A stretch of DNA of 64,000 nt, taken from Neorhizobium galegae bv. orientalis str. HAMBI 540. Lineage in GTDB: Bacteria > Pseudomonadota > Alphaproteobacteria > Rhizobiales > Rhizobiaceae. The notes below the pieces were generated by a model that was given only the letters and a program-made list of their open reading frames with translations, did not search any database and was not told where the DNA came from. The translations under genes were made by a program, and so were the position numbers. Positions 8,102 to 16,321 of the stretch are shown piece after piece. How positions within the stretch are numbered: position 1 is the first letter of the stretch; every line of letters starts with the position of its first letter. The stretch covers positions 868,001-932,000 of the forward strand of contig NZ_HG938354.1 in the NCBI RefSeq assembly GCF_000731315.1. Direction: 5' to 3'.

Positions 8102-9019
8102 GTGATACGACTGGTCAGGTTCGGCATGCAATCGATAGCGGGGCTGCTGGCGATTTCGCTCGCCTCTTTCTCGGTCATCACCTTGATGCCGGCCGATCCG
8201 GTTGCGATCGCCATTCGCGTCTGGAGCCTGCCGGCGACGGATGACACCGTCGCCGCATTGAGGGCGGAGTGGGGCCTCGATCAACCCATGCTGTTTCGCT
8301 ATCTCCATTGGCTGGCAGATTTCCTCGGCGGAGATTGGGGCCGTTCGTTTCGGACTGGAGAGCCGGTACTTGCCGAATTCGTTGAACGGCTGCCGGTTTC
8401 GCTGTCGCTCGGTCTCGCCGGCCTGGCGCTGGCGATCGCGCTGGCAATTCCGCTCGGGTTTTTCTCAGCGGCTTATCCTAGGGGTATTGTCGATCGGGCG
8501 AGCCGGGCTCTGTCGGTCTTCGTCCAGGCAGTGCCGGCCTTCTGGCTGGGCCTTGTTCTTCTCTGGGTCCTTGGTGTGCAGCTGCGCTGGGTCAGACCCT
8601 TCGCCAATGATTGGACCGCGATCGTCCTGCCCGTCCTGCTGATCGCGCTGCACTCGGTTGCCGTTCTCTCCCGCGTCTATCGGCGCGACCTGAAGGAGAC
8701 CTCAGGGCAGCCGCATTTCCGCACCGCGCTTGCCAAGGGCCTTTCGGAACGGCAGGCGCTCTGGCGGCACGGCCACCGCAGCGCGCTCTATGCTCTCTTG
8801 TCAGCAATCCGTTCCGAAGCCGGCTGGGTGATCGGCAGTACCGCGACTATGGAAATCCTCTTCGGCCTGCCCGGCATCAGCCAGTTCTTGGTTCAAAGCA
8901 TCGCGGCGCGCGACCAGATGGTGCTGCAGGCCTATGTCATGGTCGTTGCCGTCTGGATGCTGGTATTGAATGCCAGCGCTAATCTCGCCATGCGCCTTCT
9001 CGATCCGCGTCTCGCCTGA
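8102..9019 (+). CDS. ABC transporter permease, NikB/DppB family
   Basis: The 305-residue inner-membrane protein has a first membrane segment near residues 8-28, a periplasmic stretch, and the transport core with the coupling loop near 205-230 (TALAKGLSERQALWRHGHRSAL). The terminal ..NLAMRLLDPRLA is typical of DppB/NikB. The GTG start is 6 bp after the binding-protein stop, and its stop overlaps the next gene's ATG. It is the first permease of the B12-riboswitch operon. Confidence 0.9.
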   Translation: MIRLVRFGMQSIAGLLAISLASFSVITLMPADPVAIAIRVWSLPATDDTVAALRAEWGLDQPMLFRYLHWLADFLGGDWGRSFRTGEPVLAEFVERLPVSLSLGLAGLALAIALAIPLGFFSAAYPRGIVDRASRALSVFVQAVPAFWLGLVLLWVLGVQLRWVRPFANDWTAIVLPVLLIALHSVAVLSRVYRRDLKETSGQPHFRTALAKGLSERQALWRHGHRSALYALLSAIRSEAGWVIGSTATMEILFGLPGISQFLVQSIAARDQMVLQAYVMVVAVWMLVLNASANLAMRLLDPRLA

Positions 9020-9807
9020 TGCCCCGGTCGATCGCGCTTGCGGCGCTCGCCGTCTTTTTGTGTGTCGGTGGTTTCTGGCAGCCCCATGATCCCGATGCGG
9101 TGGACATGCTTGCCCGTCATTCCGGCATGACCGCCAGCCATCTGCTCGGTACCGATCATCTCGGTCGCGATCTTCTATCCCGTATCATGGCCGGCGGCTG
9201 GCGGACGGCCTGCGTCATCCTCTCGGTCGGTGCGATCGGCTTTTGCGCGGGCACGCTGCTGGGCACCGCCGCTGCCGTCCTTGGTGGCTGGCGCGAGAAG
9301 GTGATCCTGCGCTTCTGCGAGTTCTTCATCATGGTGCCGACGCTCATTGTGGCACTGACAGCCGCGGCGATTTTCGGCCTGTCGCCGCTCAGCGCCGGAT
9401 TGGCGCTAGGCTTGGCTGGCGTCGGGCCGCATGCGCTGCTTGCGCATTCGCTCAGCCAGCGGGTGCTCGGCAAGCCGTTCATGCTGGCGGCGAGGAGCCT
9501 CGGCGTCGCGCCAGCACGGATGATTACCCGCCATCTTCTGCCGAATACTCTGCCGCTGATGTTCGCCTATGTCGGCAACCAAGCGGGACTTGCCGCAGTC
9601 GCCTACGCCTCGCTCGCCTTCATCGGTCTCGGGGCCGATCCGTCGAAGCCGGATTGGGGATCGATGTTGTTCGAATATCGCGTGTTCATCTTCGACCACC
9701 CGATGCTGATGGTCTGGCCGGGGACAGCGGTTGCAATGACTGTCTCGGTGATGAACCGGGTTTTTGACGACGGCCAGGAGGGACTGCGTTTTCGTCTGGT
9801 TTCCTGA
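9019..9807 (+). CDS. ABC transporter permease, NikC/DppC family
   Basis: The 262-residue protein has an N-terminal membrane segment and the family hallmark LLGTDHLGRDLLSRIMAG near residues 42-60. The coupling loop is near 155-180 (AARSLGVAPARMITRHLLPN), and AYASLAFIGLGADPSKPDWG lies near the end. The ATG overlaps the previous stop (TGATG). No ATPase gene follows; the next gene is on the other strand, so the importer must borrow an ATPase or is incomplete. Confidence 0.9.
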   Translation: MPRSIALAALAVFLCVGGFWQPHDPDAVDMLARHSGMTASHLLGTDHLGRDLLSRIMAGGWRTACVILSVGAIGFCAGTLLGTAAAVLGGWREKVILRFCEFFIMVPTLIVALTAAAIFGLSPLSAGLALGLAGVGPHALLAHSLSQRVLGKPFMLAARSLGVAPARMITRHLLPNTLPLMFAYVGNQAGLAAVAYASLAFIGLGADPSKPDWGSMLFEYRVFIFDHPMLMVWPGTAVAMTVSVMNRVFDDGQEGLRFRLVS

Positions 9808-9849
9808 TGATCGATTGCCGGCGCCGTGAACCGCCAGCCGATCGAACGC

Positions 9850-10416
9850 TCATCGCGCAAGCACGCCGAACGGTGAAATCGACTTCAGGTCGGGGTCCGC
9901 GATATCGGTCGCTCTCGCGACCTCAGCATGGCTCATGCTGTAGCCGTAGTCGAGGACGCGCACCCCGTCCATGATGAAGAGTTGGGCCTTGTCCAGGCCG
10001 GGTCGCAGATTTCCTGTCACAGTGACGACCTCGTAAACCCTCGAAAGATGGAATGGCTCGTCTGCTACGACATGGACCAGTTGGTTGGGCGGTGGAGCCG
10101 CGCTGTGGCTGCAGGCTCCAGCCCAGGGCACCAGCATGAACTCGTAGACGAGGTCGCCGTCCTGATCGACGGGCAGGATGAACCCGGTCAGCTCCACCGC
10201 GCGGCTTTCGTCACGCCACGCGAGTGTTTCGCCCTGGGAGCGACTGGATGCCATGCCTGGTAACGCGACGTCTAATCTCGATTGATCCGCGGGCCGCAAG
10301 GCGCTCCATAAAACCGGCTGAGCAGCCGCAAAGACGCCCAACGCCGGACAAGCCGTCCCGATCATGATCGTCGTTAGTTTCAGGAGGGAAAGCGCGCGCC
10401 TCATCTGCATCTCCAT
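9850..10416 (-). CDS. DUF3299 family exported protein
   Basis: The 188-residue protein has an N-terminal hydrophobic signal (about residues 10-32). It has the DUF3299 signature: AVELTGFILPVDQDGDLV, then the conserved LVPWAGACSHSAAPPPNQLVHV and a V..VTGNL strand that looks OB-like. The cellular role of this family is not established; members are periplasmic or lipoprotein-like. It does not share an operon with the importer, facing it convergently with a 42-bp gap. Two inverted repeats lie upstream of its start. Confidence 0.82.
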   Translation of the reverse strand: MEMQMRRALSLLKLTTIMIGTACPALGVFAAAQPVLWSALRPADQSRLDVALPGMASSRSQGETLAWRDESRAVELTGFILPVDQDGDLVYEFMLVPWAGACSHSAAPPPNQLVHVVADEPFHLSRVYEVVTVTGNLRPGLDKAQLFIMDGVRVLDYGYSMSHAEVARATDIADPDLKSISPFGVLAR

Positions 10417-10426
10417 GAGCGTAGCG

Positions 10427-10442
10427 CTCTCGCAAGCGAGAG
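10427..10442. promoter_or_regulatory. Perfect 16-bp palindrome upstream of the DUF3299 gene
   Basis: CTCTCGCAAGCGAGAG lies 11-26 bp before the DUF3299 start. It could be an operator or a leader hairpin that masks the ribosome site; no known regulator is recognised. Confidence 0.35.
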
Positions 10443-10452
10443 GTCACTGCTG

Positions 10453-10481
10453 ACGTGGATGTTAGCCCTATTTATCCACGT
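10453..10481. terminator. Inverted repeat between two minus-strand genes
   Basis: ACGTGGAT (10453-10460) and ATCCACGT (10474-10481) form an 8-bp perfect stem around a 13-nt loop. It is 62 bp past the L,D-transpeptidase stop and upstream of the DUF3299 gene. It may be a weak terminator or an operator; there is no U-run. Confidence 0.35.
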
Positions 10482-10542
10482 GGGTCAAAGCCAAGGTAGA
10501 AGGTGTAAAGTCAGAGTTTCGTGTGGTCCGTCCAGTCGAACC

Positions 10543-11544
10543 TCAAAGGAAGCCTTCACATATCGGAACCGGCCGTGGCGGCGGTGCGGGATGATCTTCG
10601 GTGTACTTGGTGATGATCGGCTCCAGCGTCTCCTTCGCCCAGAACTTCGGCGCGCCGATCTCCTGCAGGCATGTGGCGTTCCAGTAGAGTCCCGATTTCT
10701 CCGGCGCCTTGGCCGCCGCCAGTGCCTTGGAGACAGCCGCGATGTCTTTTGACTCAGGATAGACGTAGAGGGTCGTCGGATTGTCCTTGACCATCGACAG
10801 CGCCTGGGGCGTCTCCGAAGGCGACCAGCTGGTGCAGCCATCACTACGGCCGCCCGCATAGGTCACCAGCTTGCCACGGGGAACATATCCATCGCGGTTG
10901 GCGTATGGACTATCCGGCTTCTTCATCATGCAGATGCCAGAGACGAGTGCCGAGGCATGTCCGCCTATCGCGCGCTGCCTGGCGTTCGCAGTTTCTCCGA
11001 TCCCATCGAACTGCACGAACGACCTGGTCAGGACCGTCTCCTGTTTTGGAGAAACGTTGTAGTAGCCCTTGAAGGACGTCTTGATTTCGCTGGTCAGATA
11101 GGCCCCGCCCGCGGTCAGATTGGAGTTGAGGGCATTGCCGAAGTTCTTCGCGCACTGCCGTTCATTGGTAAAGTTTGCGACGCCGGGCAGGTTGCGGCCC
11201 CCGCCGTGCCCCGACGAAATTACGCGAAAGGACTGCTCAGCCTCACAGATGATATAGAACCGCCCCCCTGCGGGCCCCTCGGTCAGGTCGTTCGGCCGCG
11301 TGGCGTCCATGGCGAAGTAGCAGGCGTTCCTGATCTTACCTTGTGACAGCTTTTCCAGATAAAGCGCACGCGCCCTTTCCAGCACCATCGGCGCGATCTG
11401 GCCGTTTCCGGCGCCGACATGGGCGTTCAGCCAAGTCGGGAGCCGGGACGCGCCTTCGGAGGCGAAGGATGCGGAAGGCGCGAATAGACAGGCGATAGCG
11501 GATAAAAATCCAAGATATTTGAGAAGTTTGAGCTTCGGATTCAC
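10543..11544 (-). CDS. Murein L,D-transpeptidase-like protein (YkuD_2/COG3034-type)
   Basis: The 333-residue exported protein has a signal peptide ending near ..FAPSASFA. The catalytic region has the conserved pattern SSGHGGGRN and, further on, GGRSDGCTSW, whose Cys is the expected nucleophile. This matches the murein L,D-transpeptidase catalytic-domain family, which acts on peptidoglycan cross-links in the periplasm. The GTG at 11544 is preferred because GGAG sits 7 nt upstream and the signal peptide starts cleanly; longer in-frame starts up to 11628 lack a ribosome site. Confidence 0.8.
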   Translation of the reverse strand: MNPKLKLLKYLGFLSAIACLFAPSASFASEGASRLPTWLNAHVGAGNGQIAPMVLERARALYLEKLSQGKIRNACYFAMDATRPNDLTEGPAGGRFYIICEAEQSFRVISSGHGGGRNLPGVANFTNERQCAKNFGNALNSNLTAGGAYLTSEIKTSFKGYYNVSPKQETVLTRSFVQFDGIGETANARQRAIGGHASALVSGICMMKKPDSPYANRDGYVPRGKLVTYAGGRSDGCTSWSPSETPQALSMVKDNPTTLYVYPESKDIAAVSKALAAAKAPEKSGLYWNATCLQEIGAPKFWAKETLEPIITKYTEDHPAPPPRPVPICEGFL

Positions 11545-11582
11545 GAACACTCTCCGGGAATGATCTTTGTGAAGGTCGGCCA

Positions 11583-12197
11583 TCATGGTTGAGGAAGATT
11601 TAACAGCGGACCTCCAGCCTCGTCGCAACGATCTGCGAATAGTCGGTTCCCATCGGGTCGCTGAAGAACATGGTCGTCAGCCTCGCCTGGTTTTCTGCCA
11701 GGACCATTGGAAGCCTCTTGGGATCGAACATCCTTCAATCCTTCTCGCCGGCGCGGCAAACGCAACATGGACTTTACCGCCACCCACCATCGGGGCGTCT
11801 TAGGTTCTCGCACCGCTTCGTTCTTTGCCCGCTCGGCGCCTGCGGGCTCAACTCTTGTCGCCATAGGCTGAACAAGAAACTCGATCCGTTTCATGAATGC
11901 GCTGCTGTCGAACCGTTTTGACGTTACCAGCGGACCATCGCCGGAAGGCTCCGTGTGGAAGAAAACCTCGAGATTGACCACTGGTATAGAGCGGATATTG
12001 CGCAGGAGATCGATCTCGGGTCGGGTCGTTATGGCGAAGGAATAATGATCCGAACGGAGTGCAATAAAAGCCTCCGGAAGCGTCGACACCGCCACGGCGT
12101 CAAGCCCATGGCTCGCCAGTTTCGCGACGATCGCATTGGCCGCCGCCACGGGCAGAAACACAAGAATTCTCTTGGGGTGAGTTGTTTCGATAGACAT
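11583..12197 (-). CDS. Hypothetical protein, receiver-like N-terminus
   Basis: The 204-residue protein starts behind GAGGAACTCGCT, a good ribosome site. Residues about 8-95 alternate hydrophobic strands and helices (RILVFLPVAAANAIVAKLA..) much like a response-regulator receiver fold, but a clear phospho-acceptor Asp pocket is not evident. The C-terminal ~90 residues are basic and low-complexity. I do not recognise a family. It ends about 40 bp before the L,D-transpeptidase start on the same strand, so co-transcription is possible. Confidence 0.55.
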   Translation of the reverse strand: MSIETTHPKRILVFLPVAAANAIVAKLASHGLDAVAVSTLPEAFIALRSDHYSFAITTRPEIDLLRNIRSIPVVNLEVFFHTEPSGDGPLVTSKRFDSSAFMKRIEFLVQPMATRVEPAGAERAKNEAVREPKTPRWWVAVKSMLRLPRRREGLKDVRSQEASNGPGRKPGEADDHVLQRPDGNRLFADRCDEAGGPLLNLPQP

Positions 12198-12546
12198 AGC
12201 GAGTTCCTCATGCGGAGATGAGAAAATCTAGCCCTTGCCGGTGCAAGCGTGTGTTTGGTTTTGTTTGATTTTGTTGCAGCCGCCGCCTCCTGCAGCCAGC
12301 GGCTTCGATCGGGACAACATTTCTTAACATCACAAAACCCAAGTTAACGGCGTCGTCTGGGACAGTGCGCTCCGCAAGAGGCCGGCGCGTCGGGCTTTCA
12401 CGCCTGCACGCCGAAAACTCTCTACCGGATCCCAGGAGCCAATTCGAATGTCATTGACCAAGTCCTTTTTAAGCCGACCGCGGCAGGCCGCCTATCCGAC
12501 ATAGTGTTGGCAGCGCACAGCATGATGCCTGATATCAGAAAAAGTC
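12198..12546. other. Gene-free stretch
   Basis: These 349 bp lie between two minus-strand genes. They contain an AT-richer segment near 12310-12350 and an 18-codon ATG frame at 12448-12504 with an AGGAG in front, which I do not consider a gene without comparative support. I see no RNA gene or clear repeat. Confidence 0.5.
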
Positions 12547-13449
12547 TCACCCGAGAGAATGCGAGGCTAGGGCATAGATCCTCGGGCTGCCATTTTGTCC
12601 GGTACCATAGCTGGCCGCCCCTTCAGTCACCATCGTCGTGAGGGTAGCGTAGATGCCGAGCCCGCACTGCTGGACGAGTGCTGCAAACGGGCCGGTGTCG
12701 ATATGGGTATCGAGGCGCAGGAACCCGTCGGCATGGGCTGCGATATGCGGTTGGGTGACGGTGATGGCGTCCTCGTCGTTGCCGGCGACCACCGGTCCGA
12801 CAACGTGTCCTCGTCCGAAGCGCCGACGCATCGAAAAGGCACGCAGCCGCTCGCCGTGGTATAGACCAAAGCAGATCGAACTCTCGAACAATCGCTGGAG
12901 ATGCAGGCGACGTTCAGTCCCGAAGGCAGGAGTATCGAAGGCGATGACCGCCTCCAGATCGCCGCGGTCCAGCCGTCTCAAAACAAGTCCTTCCTCCAGG
13001 GGCGCAAGTGACATCGGCGCGATCGCCGTGCCCTGGCACTGATAAACCGTCTGCTTCGGCTTGAACCCCAGCGAAGCATAAAGGCGCCGGGCTTCGCGCG
13101 TCGAGTTAAGCCGAATACTGTTGCGGCCACAGTCTGCCATGATCCGCTTCATCAGCCACCTGGCCGTGCCGTTGGTCTGCAGCCTCGGCGAAGTAATCAG
13201 CATCCCGAACGTGGCAAAACCCTCGCCATGAGGAAACCACATTCCCGAGGCTCCTACGCGGCCGATCTCATCAAGCGCGACATACCCTTTCCCGATGTCG
13301 AGCAGATGCTGCCAGTCGGCTGCCCGGTGGGGCCAACCCACCGAGATTGACAATGACTGCAACTGTGAGATTTCGGCATTCGAGACGTCGGCAAGGCGCA
13401 TCTCGAAATTATCGACAGTCAAGGTTCCTGGTAATTCGCTATCCATCAT
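12547..13449 (-). CDS. GNAT-family N-acetyltransferase, two-domain type
   Basis: The 300-residue protein starts with an acetyltransferase domain: VGWPHRAADWQHLL near residue 38, GYVALDE, and an acyl-CoA loop region near 90-115. A second, C-terminal domain has VGPVVAGNDEDA. It is a paralog of the protein at 22695-23531, sharing GWPHR..DW, the VALDE..G strand and the YxxLGFxxxxxVxQxQGT motif. The family usually acetylates small amines or amino acids, but the substrate is unknown. It is divergent from the ArgE-like operon at 13704. Confidence 0.82.
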   Translation of the reverse strand: MMDSELPGTLTVDNFEMRLADVSNAEISQLQSLSISVGWPHRAADWQHLLDIGKGYVALDEIGRVGASGMWFPHGEGFATFGMLITSPRLQTNGTARWLMKRIMADCGRNSIRLNSTREARRLYASLGFKPKQTVYQCQGTAIAPMSLAPLEEGLVLRRLDRGDLEAVIAFDTPAFGTERRLHLQRLFESSICFGLYHGERLRAFSMRRRFGRGHVVGPVVAGNDEDAITVTQPHIAAHADGFLRLDTHIDTGPFAALVQQCGLGIYATLTTMVTEGAASYGTGQNGSPRIYALASHSLG

Positions 13450-13703
13450 TCTTCCAGCCGAGTTGAAATATCCTCCTGCGGTTGCACCGATCGGATATCC
13501 CGGAGGTCACGTTAGTCGAGATCCCGCGAAACATTTCACTGCTGAAGCGAAATCGAACACAAGATTTGACCGTATCGCGTCCACTTTCGGCAGCCATTGG
13601 TTTCTCCTCCCTCTAATCTTGCCTGCCAGGATTGGTTCGCATGCTCTGCGAAAGCAAGGTGTAGCGGCCACGAGGTCATGGCTTTGGAAGGCGGGAACAG
13701 TCG

Positions 13704-14837
13704 ATGCGAGCTTTGGACATCCTGGAGAAGCTGGTCGGCTTTCCCTCGGTCGTCGGCACGCCCAACGGCAACATCGTCGGATGGGTTGCCGACTATCTCA
13801 AATCCTTCGGGATCGCCACGCATATCCTGCCGGGGCCGGAAGGTGACCGGGCCAACCTTTTTGCCACGATCGGTCCCGTCGATCGGCCAGGCTACATCTT
13901 GTCCGGCCATATGGACGTAGTGCCGGCCACGGAGATTGGTTGGGACAGTAATCCGTTTTCGTTGAGGAACGAGAAGGGCAGGCTCTACGGGCGCGGAACA
14001 AGCGATATGAAGGGGTTTTTGTCGGCCGCTCTGGCAGCCGTGCCCGCGCTTCTCGCAAGTCCGCTTTCCCGCCCGGTCCACCTTGCCTTTTCCTACGACG
14101 AGGAAGCCGGTTGCCGGGGCGTGCCGCATCTTCTCGCACGGTTGCAGGACCTGTGTGTCCCGCCGCTGGGTGCGATCATCGGGGAGCCGAGCGGAATGCG
14201 CGCCATTCTAGCCCACAAGGGAAAGGCGGCAGCCCGGGTAACACTCAAGGGCCGTTCTGGCCACTCCTCCCGGCCGGATCTCGGCCTCAACGCGATCCAC
14301 GCCATGACGGACGTGCAGCAGGCTGCGGTCGCGGCGGCCGTCAATCTTTCCCATGGACCGTTCGAGGTCGAATTCGAGCCCCCCTATTCCTCGCTGTCGA
14401 TCGGCACGATCACCGGCGGTCAGGCGGTCAATATCATTCCCGAAATCTGCCGTCTTGAACTGGAAGCACGCGCCATCTCTTCCGTAGATCCCGAAGCGCT
14501 GCTCACTCCGGTGCGGGGGGTTGCTGAAGCCTTGGCGATGAAGGGCTTCGATGTCGACTGGCAGGTTCTCAGCGCCTATCCGGCGCTGCTGCTGGCGCCA
14601 ACCTCGCCCCTCGCCGGCCTCTTGCAGGATCTGACGGGGGTCGAGCCGCTGGCGGCTGTCAGCTACGGGACGGAGGCAGGTCTTTATCAGCGCGCCGGCA
14701 TAGACGCGATCATCTGCGGGCCTGGCGACATTGCCCGCGCCCATAAACCCAATGAATTCATTCTGGAGAGCGAACTCGACGACTGCCAGGCGATGATTGA
14801 AGCGCTTGGTCGACATTGCCGTGCAGAACTCCAATGA
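13704..14837 (+). CDS. Acetylornithine deacetylase-like M20 enzyme
   Basis: The 377-residue protein has the M20 metal-site motifs [10 protein letters not shown] (about 73-82), [11 protein letters not shown] (about 103-113) and YDEEAGCRG (about 133-141). The dimerisation domain begins near 180 ([21 protein letters not shown]). These fit the ArgE/acetylornithine deacetylase group, which hydrolyses N-acyl amino acids. It heads a plus-strand operon with dehydrogenases rather than arginine biosynthesis genes, so a catabolic N-acyl-amino-acid deacylase is equally likely. The ATG has GGGAACAG upstream. Confidence 0.85.
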   Translation: MRALDILEKLVGFPSVVGTPNGNIVGWVADYLKSFGIATHILPGPEGDRANLFATIGPVDRPGYILSGHMDVVPATEIGWDSNPFSLRNEKGRLYGRGTSDMKGFLSAALAAVPALLASPLSRPVHLAFSYDEEAGCRGVPHLLARLQDLCVPPLGAIIGEPSGMRAILAHKGKAAARVTLKGRSGHSSRPDLGLNAIHAMTDVQQAAVAAAVNLSHGPFEVEFEPPYSSLSIGTITGGQAVNIIPEICRLELEARAISSVDPEALLTPVRGVAEALAMKGFDVDWQVLSAYPALLLAPTSPLAGLLQDLTGVEPLAAVSYGTEAGLYQRAGIDAIICGPGDIARAHKPNEFILESELDDCQAMIEALGRHCRAELQ

Positions 14838-14856
14838 GCAGGAACGTAGCCGGACC

Positions 14857-15780
14857 ATGACATTCCTCTTCAATTCCGATGCGGTTCGCGGCCGGATTTT
14901 CCAAGATGCCTTTGCTCGGGAAATCCCGGACCTGCCATTCTCCATGGATCCGGCGACGGTGGAGCCCGAACAGGTACGCTATCTCATGACCTGGACCGTG
15001 CCGGAAAATCTGGCGCGTTACCGCAATCTCGAAGTGCTGTTTTCGACCGGCGCCGGTATCGACCAGTTCCGCGCCGCCAGCGTACCCGACCACGTGAAGA
15101 TCGTGCGCATGGTCGAAGAAGGCATCGTTCGGATGATGCAGGAATATGTGGTCCTCGGCGTCCTGTCGCTCCACCGCAACCTACCGGCCTATCTGGCACA
15201 GCAGCAGGCGGAGGTCTGGAAGGTCCTGCCGCAGGCTCAGGCGGGAGAGCGCCGTATCGGCGTCCTGGGGCTTGGCAATCTCGGCCAGGCCGTGCTGGAG
15301 CGGCTGAAACCCTTCGGCTTTCCCTTGTCCGGCTGGAGCCGGTCGGCGCGAGAGATTGCAGGTATCAGGTGTTTCTCGGGCGAGGCTGGTCTGAAGACCA
15401 TGGTTGCCGAGACCGATGTGCTGATCTGCCTGCTGCCGCTGACCGAAGAGACCCGCGGTTTTCTCGACGCGGAGCTTTTCGCCAGGTTGCCGGCGGGCGC
15501 CGGACTGGTTCATGTCGGACGTGGTCCCCAGCTCGACCAGGACGCGCTTCTCGGTGCCCTCGACAGCGGGCACCTATCCGGTGCCGTGATCGACGTCAGC
15601 GACCCGGAACCCCTGCCGCCCGGCCATCCCATCTGGCATCACCCACGCATCCTGCTCACCCCGCATATTGCCAGCATCACCCAGCCGCATACCGCCGCGC
15701 GCGCCGCCATCGACAATATCAAGCGGCTTCGCGCCGGGCTCGACCCGGTCGGCTTGATCGATCGGCAGCGCGGCTACTGA
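14857..15780 (+). CDS. D-2-hydroxyacid dehydrogenase (glyoxylate/hydroxypyruvate reductase A type)
   Basis: The 307-residue protein has the NAD(P) fold signature [12 protein letters not shown] near residue 138. [19 protein letters not shown] and the catalytic His region LTPHIASIT lie near the C-terminus. Spacing and sequence match GhrA-like enzymes that reduce glyoxylate, hydroxypyruvate or other 2-oxoacids in the cytosol. The start is set at the ATG 19 bp past the upstream stop; an in-frame ATG at 14797 would overlap the deacylase gene. It is second in the operon. Confidence 0.86.
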   Translation: MTFLFNSDAVRGRIFQDAFAREIPDLPFSMDPATVEPEQVRYLMTWTVPENLARYRNLEVLFSTGAGIDQFRAASVPDHVKIVRMVEEGIVRMMQEYVVLGVLSLHRNLPAYLAQQQAEVWKVLPQAQAGERRIGVLGLGNLGQAVLERLKPFGFPLSGWSRSAREIAGIRCFSGEAGLKTMVAETDVLICLLPLTEETRGFLDAELFARLPAGAGLVHVGRGPQLDQDALLGALDSGHLSGAVIDVSDPEPLPPGHPIWHHPRILLTPHIASITQPHTAARAAIDNIKRLRAGLDPVGLIDRQRGY

Positions 15781-15804
15781 ATCTTCAACCTCGAAAGGAA
15801 TCCC

Positions 15805-16161
15805 ATGTCGCTTCTCAAGACCATCGAGCCTCAGCCGTCCTTTGCACCGCGCGAAAACGTTCCCGCACCGGACCGACTGATCTCCGGCGATCCGCAGTTC
15901 AAGACCTGGGCGCAGGACGTAGCCCATGGCGAACTGGTGCATACCGGCGTCTGGGAAGCGACGCCCGGCGTCACACATTCGATCAAGGGCCAGACTTTCG
16001 AATTCTGCCACATCCTGTCCGGCGTCGTCGAACTCACCCCCGAAGGCGGCCAACCCGTTGTCTACAAGGCGGGCGACAGTTTCGTCATGAAGCCGGGTTT
16101 TATCGGCGTCTGGAAAACCATCGAGACCGTCCGCAAGGTCTACGTCACCGTCACCCCTTGA
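15805..16161 (+). CDS. Cupin-domain protein
   Basis: The 118-residue single-domain cupin is of the DUF861/ureidoglycine-aminohydrolase-like type. It has strands GVWEATPGVTHS, then FCHILSGVVELTPEGG and DSFVMKPGFIGVWKT. The usual metal-binding His/Glu set is only partly present (H..F.H.). It starts behind CGAAAGGAATCCC. Such small cupins often sit in amino-acid, polyamine and ureide catabolic operons with unknown function. It is third in this operon. Confidence 0.85.
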   Translation: MSLLKTIEPQPSFAPRENVPAPDRLISGDPQFKTWAQDVAHGELVHTGVWEATPGVTHSIKGQTFEFCHILSGVVELTPEGGQPVVYKAGDSFVMKPGFIGVWKTIETVRKVYVTVTP

Positions 16162-16321
16162 TAGGTGCGGCCGCGGCGCGGCCACCGCTTCCGGTCCGCT
16201 CCGCAGAATACGCCGTGATTGACCGCCAAAACGGATTTTTCCGCTGCGGCCTTTCGCTCTACCGGATCAAGCGGTTCCACCGATCCGGTAATATTGCCGT
16301 CCAGTGACCGGAGATAAGCCG

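Noticed and set aside
12448..12504. 18-codon frame with AGGAG in the gene-free stretch
   Set aside because: Too short to support without conservation, and no downstream gene on the same strand that it could lead.
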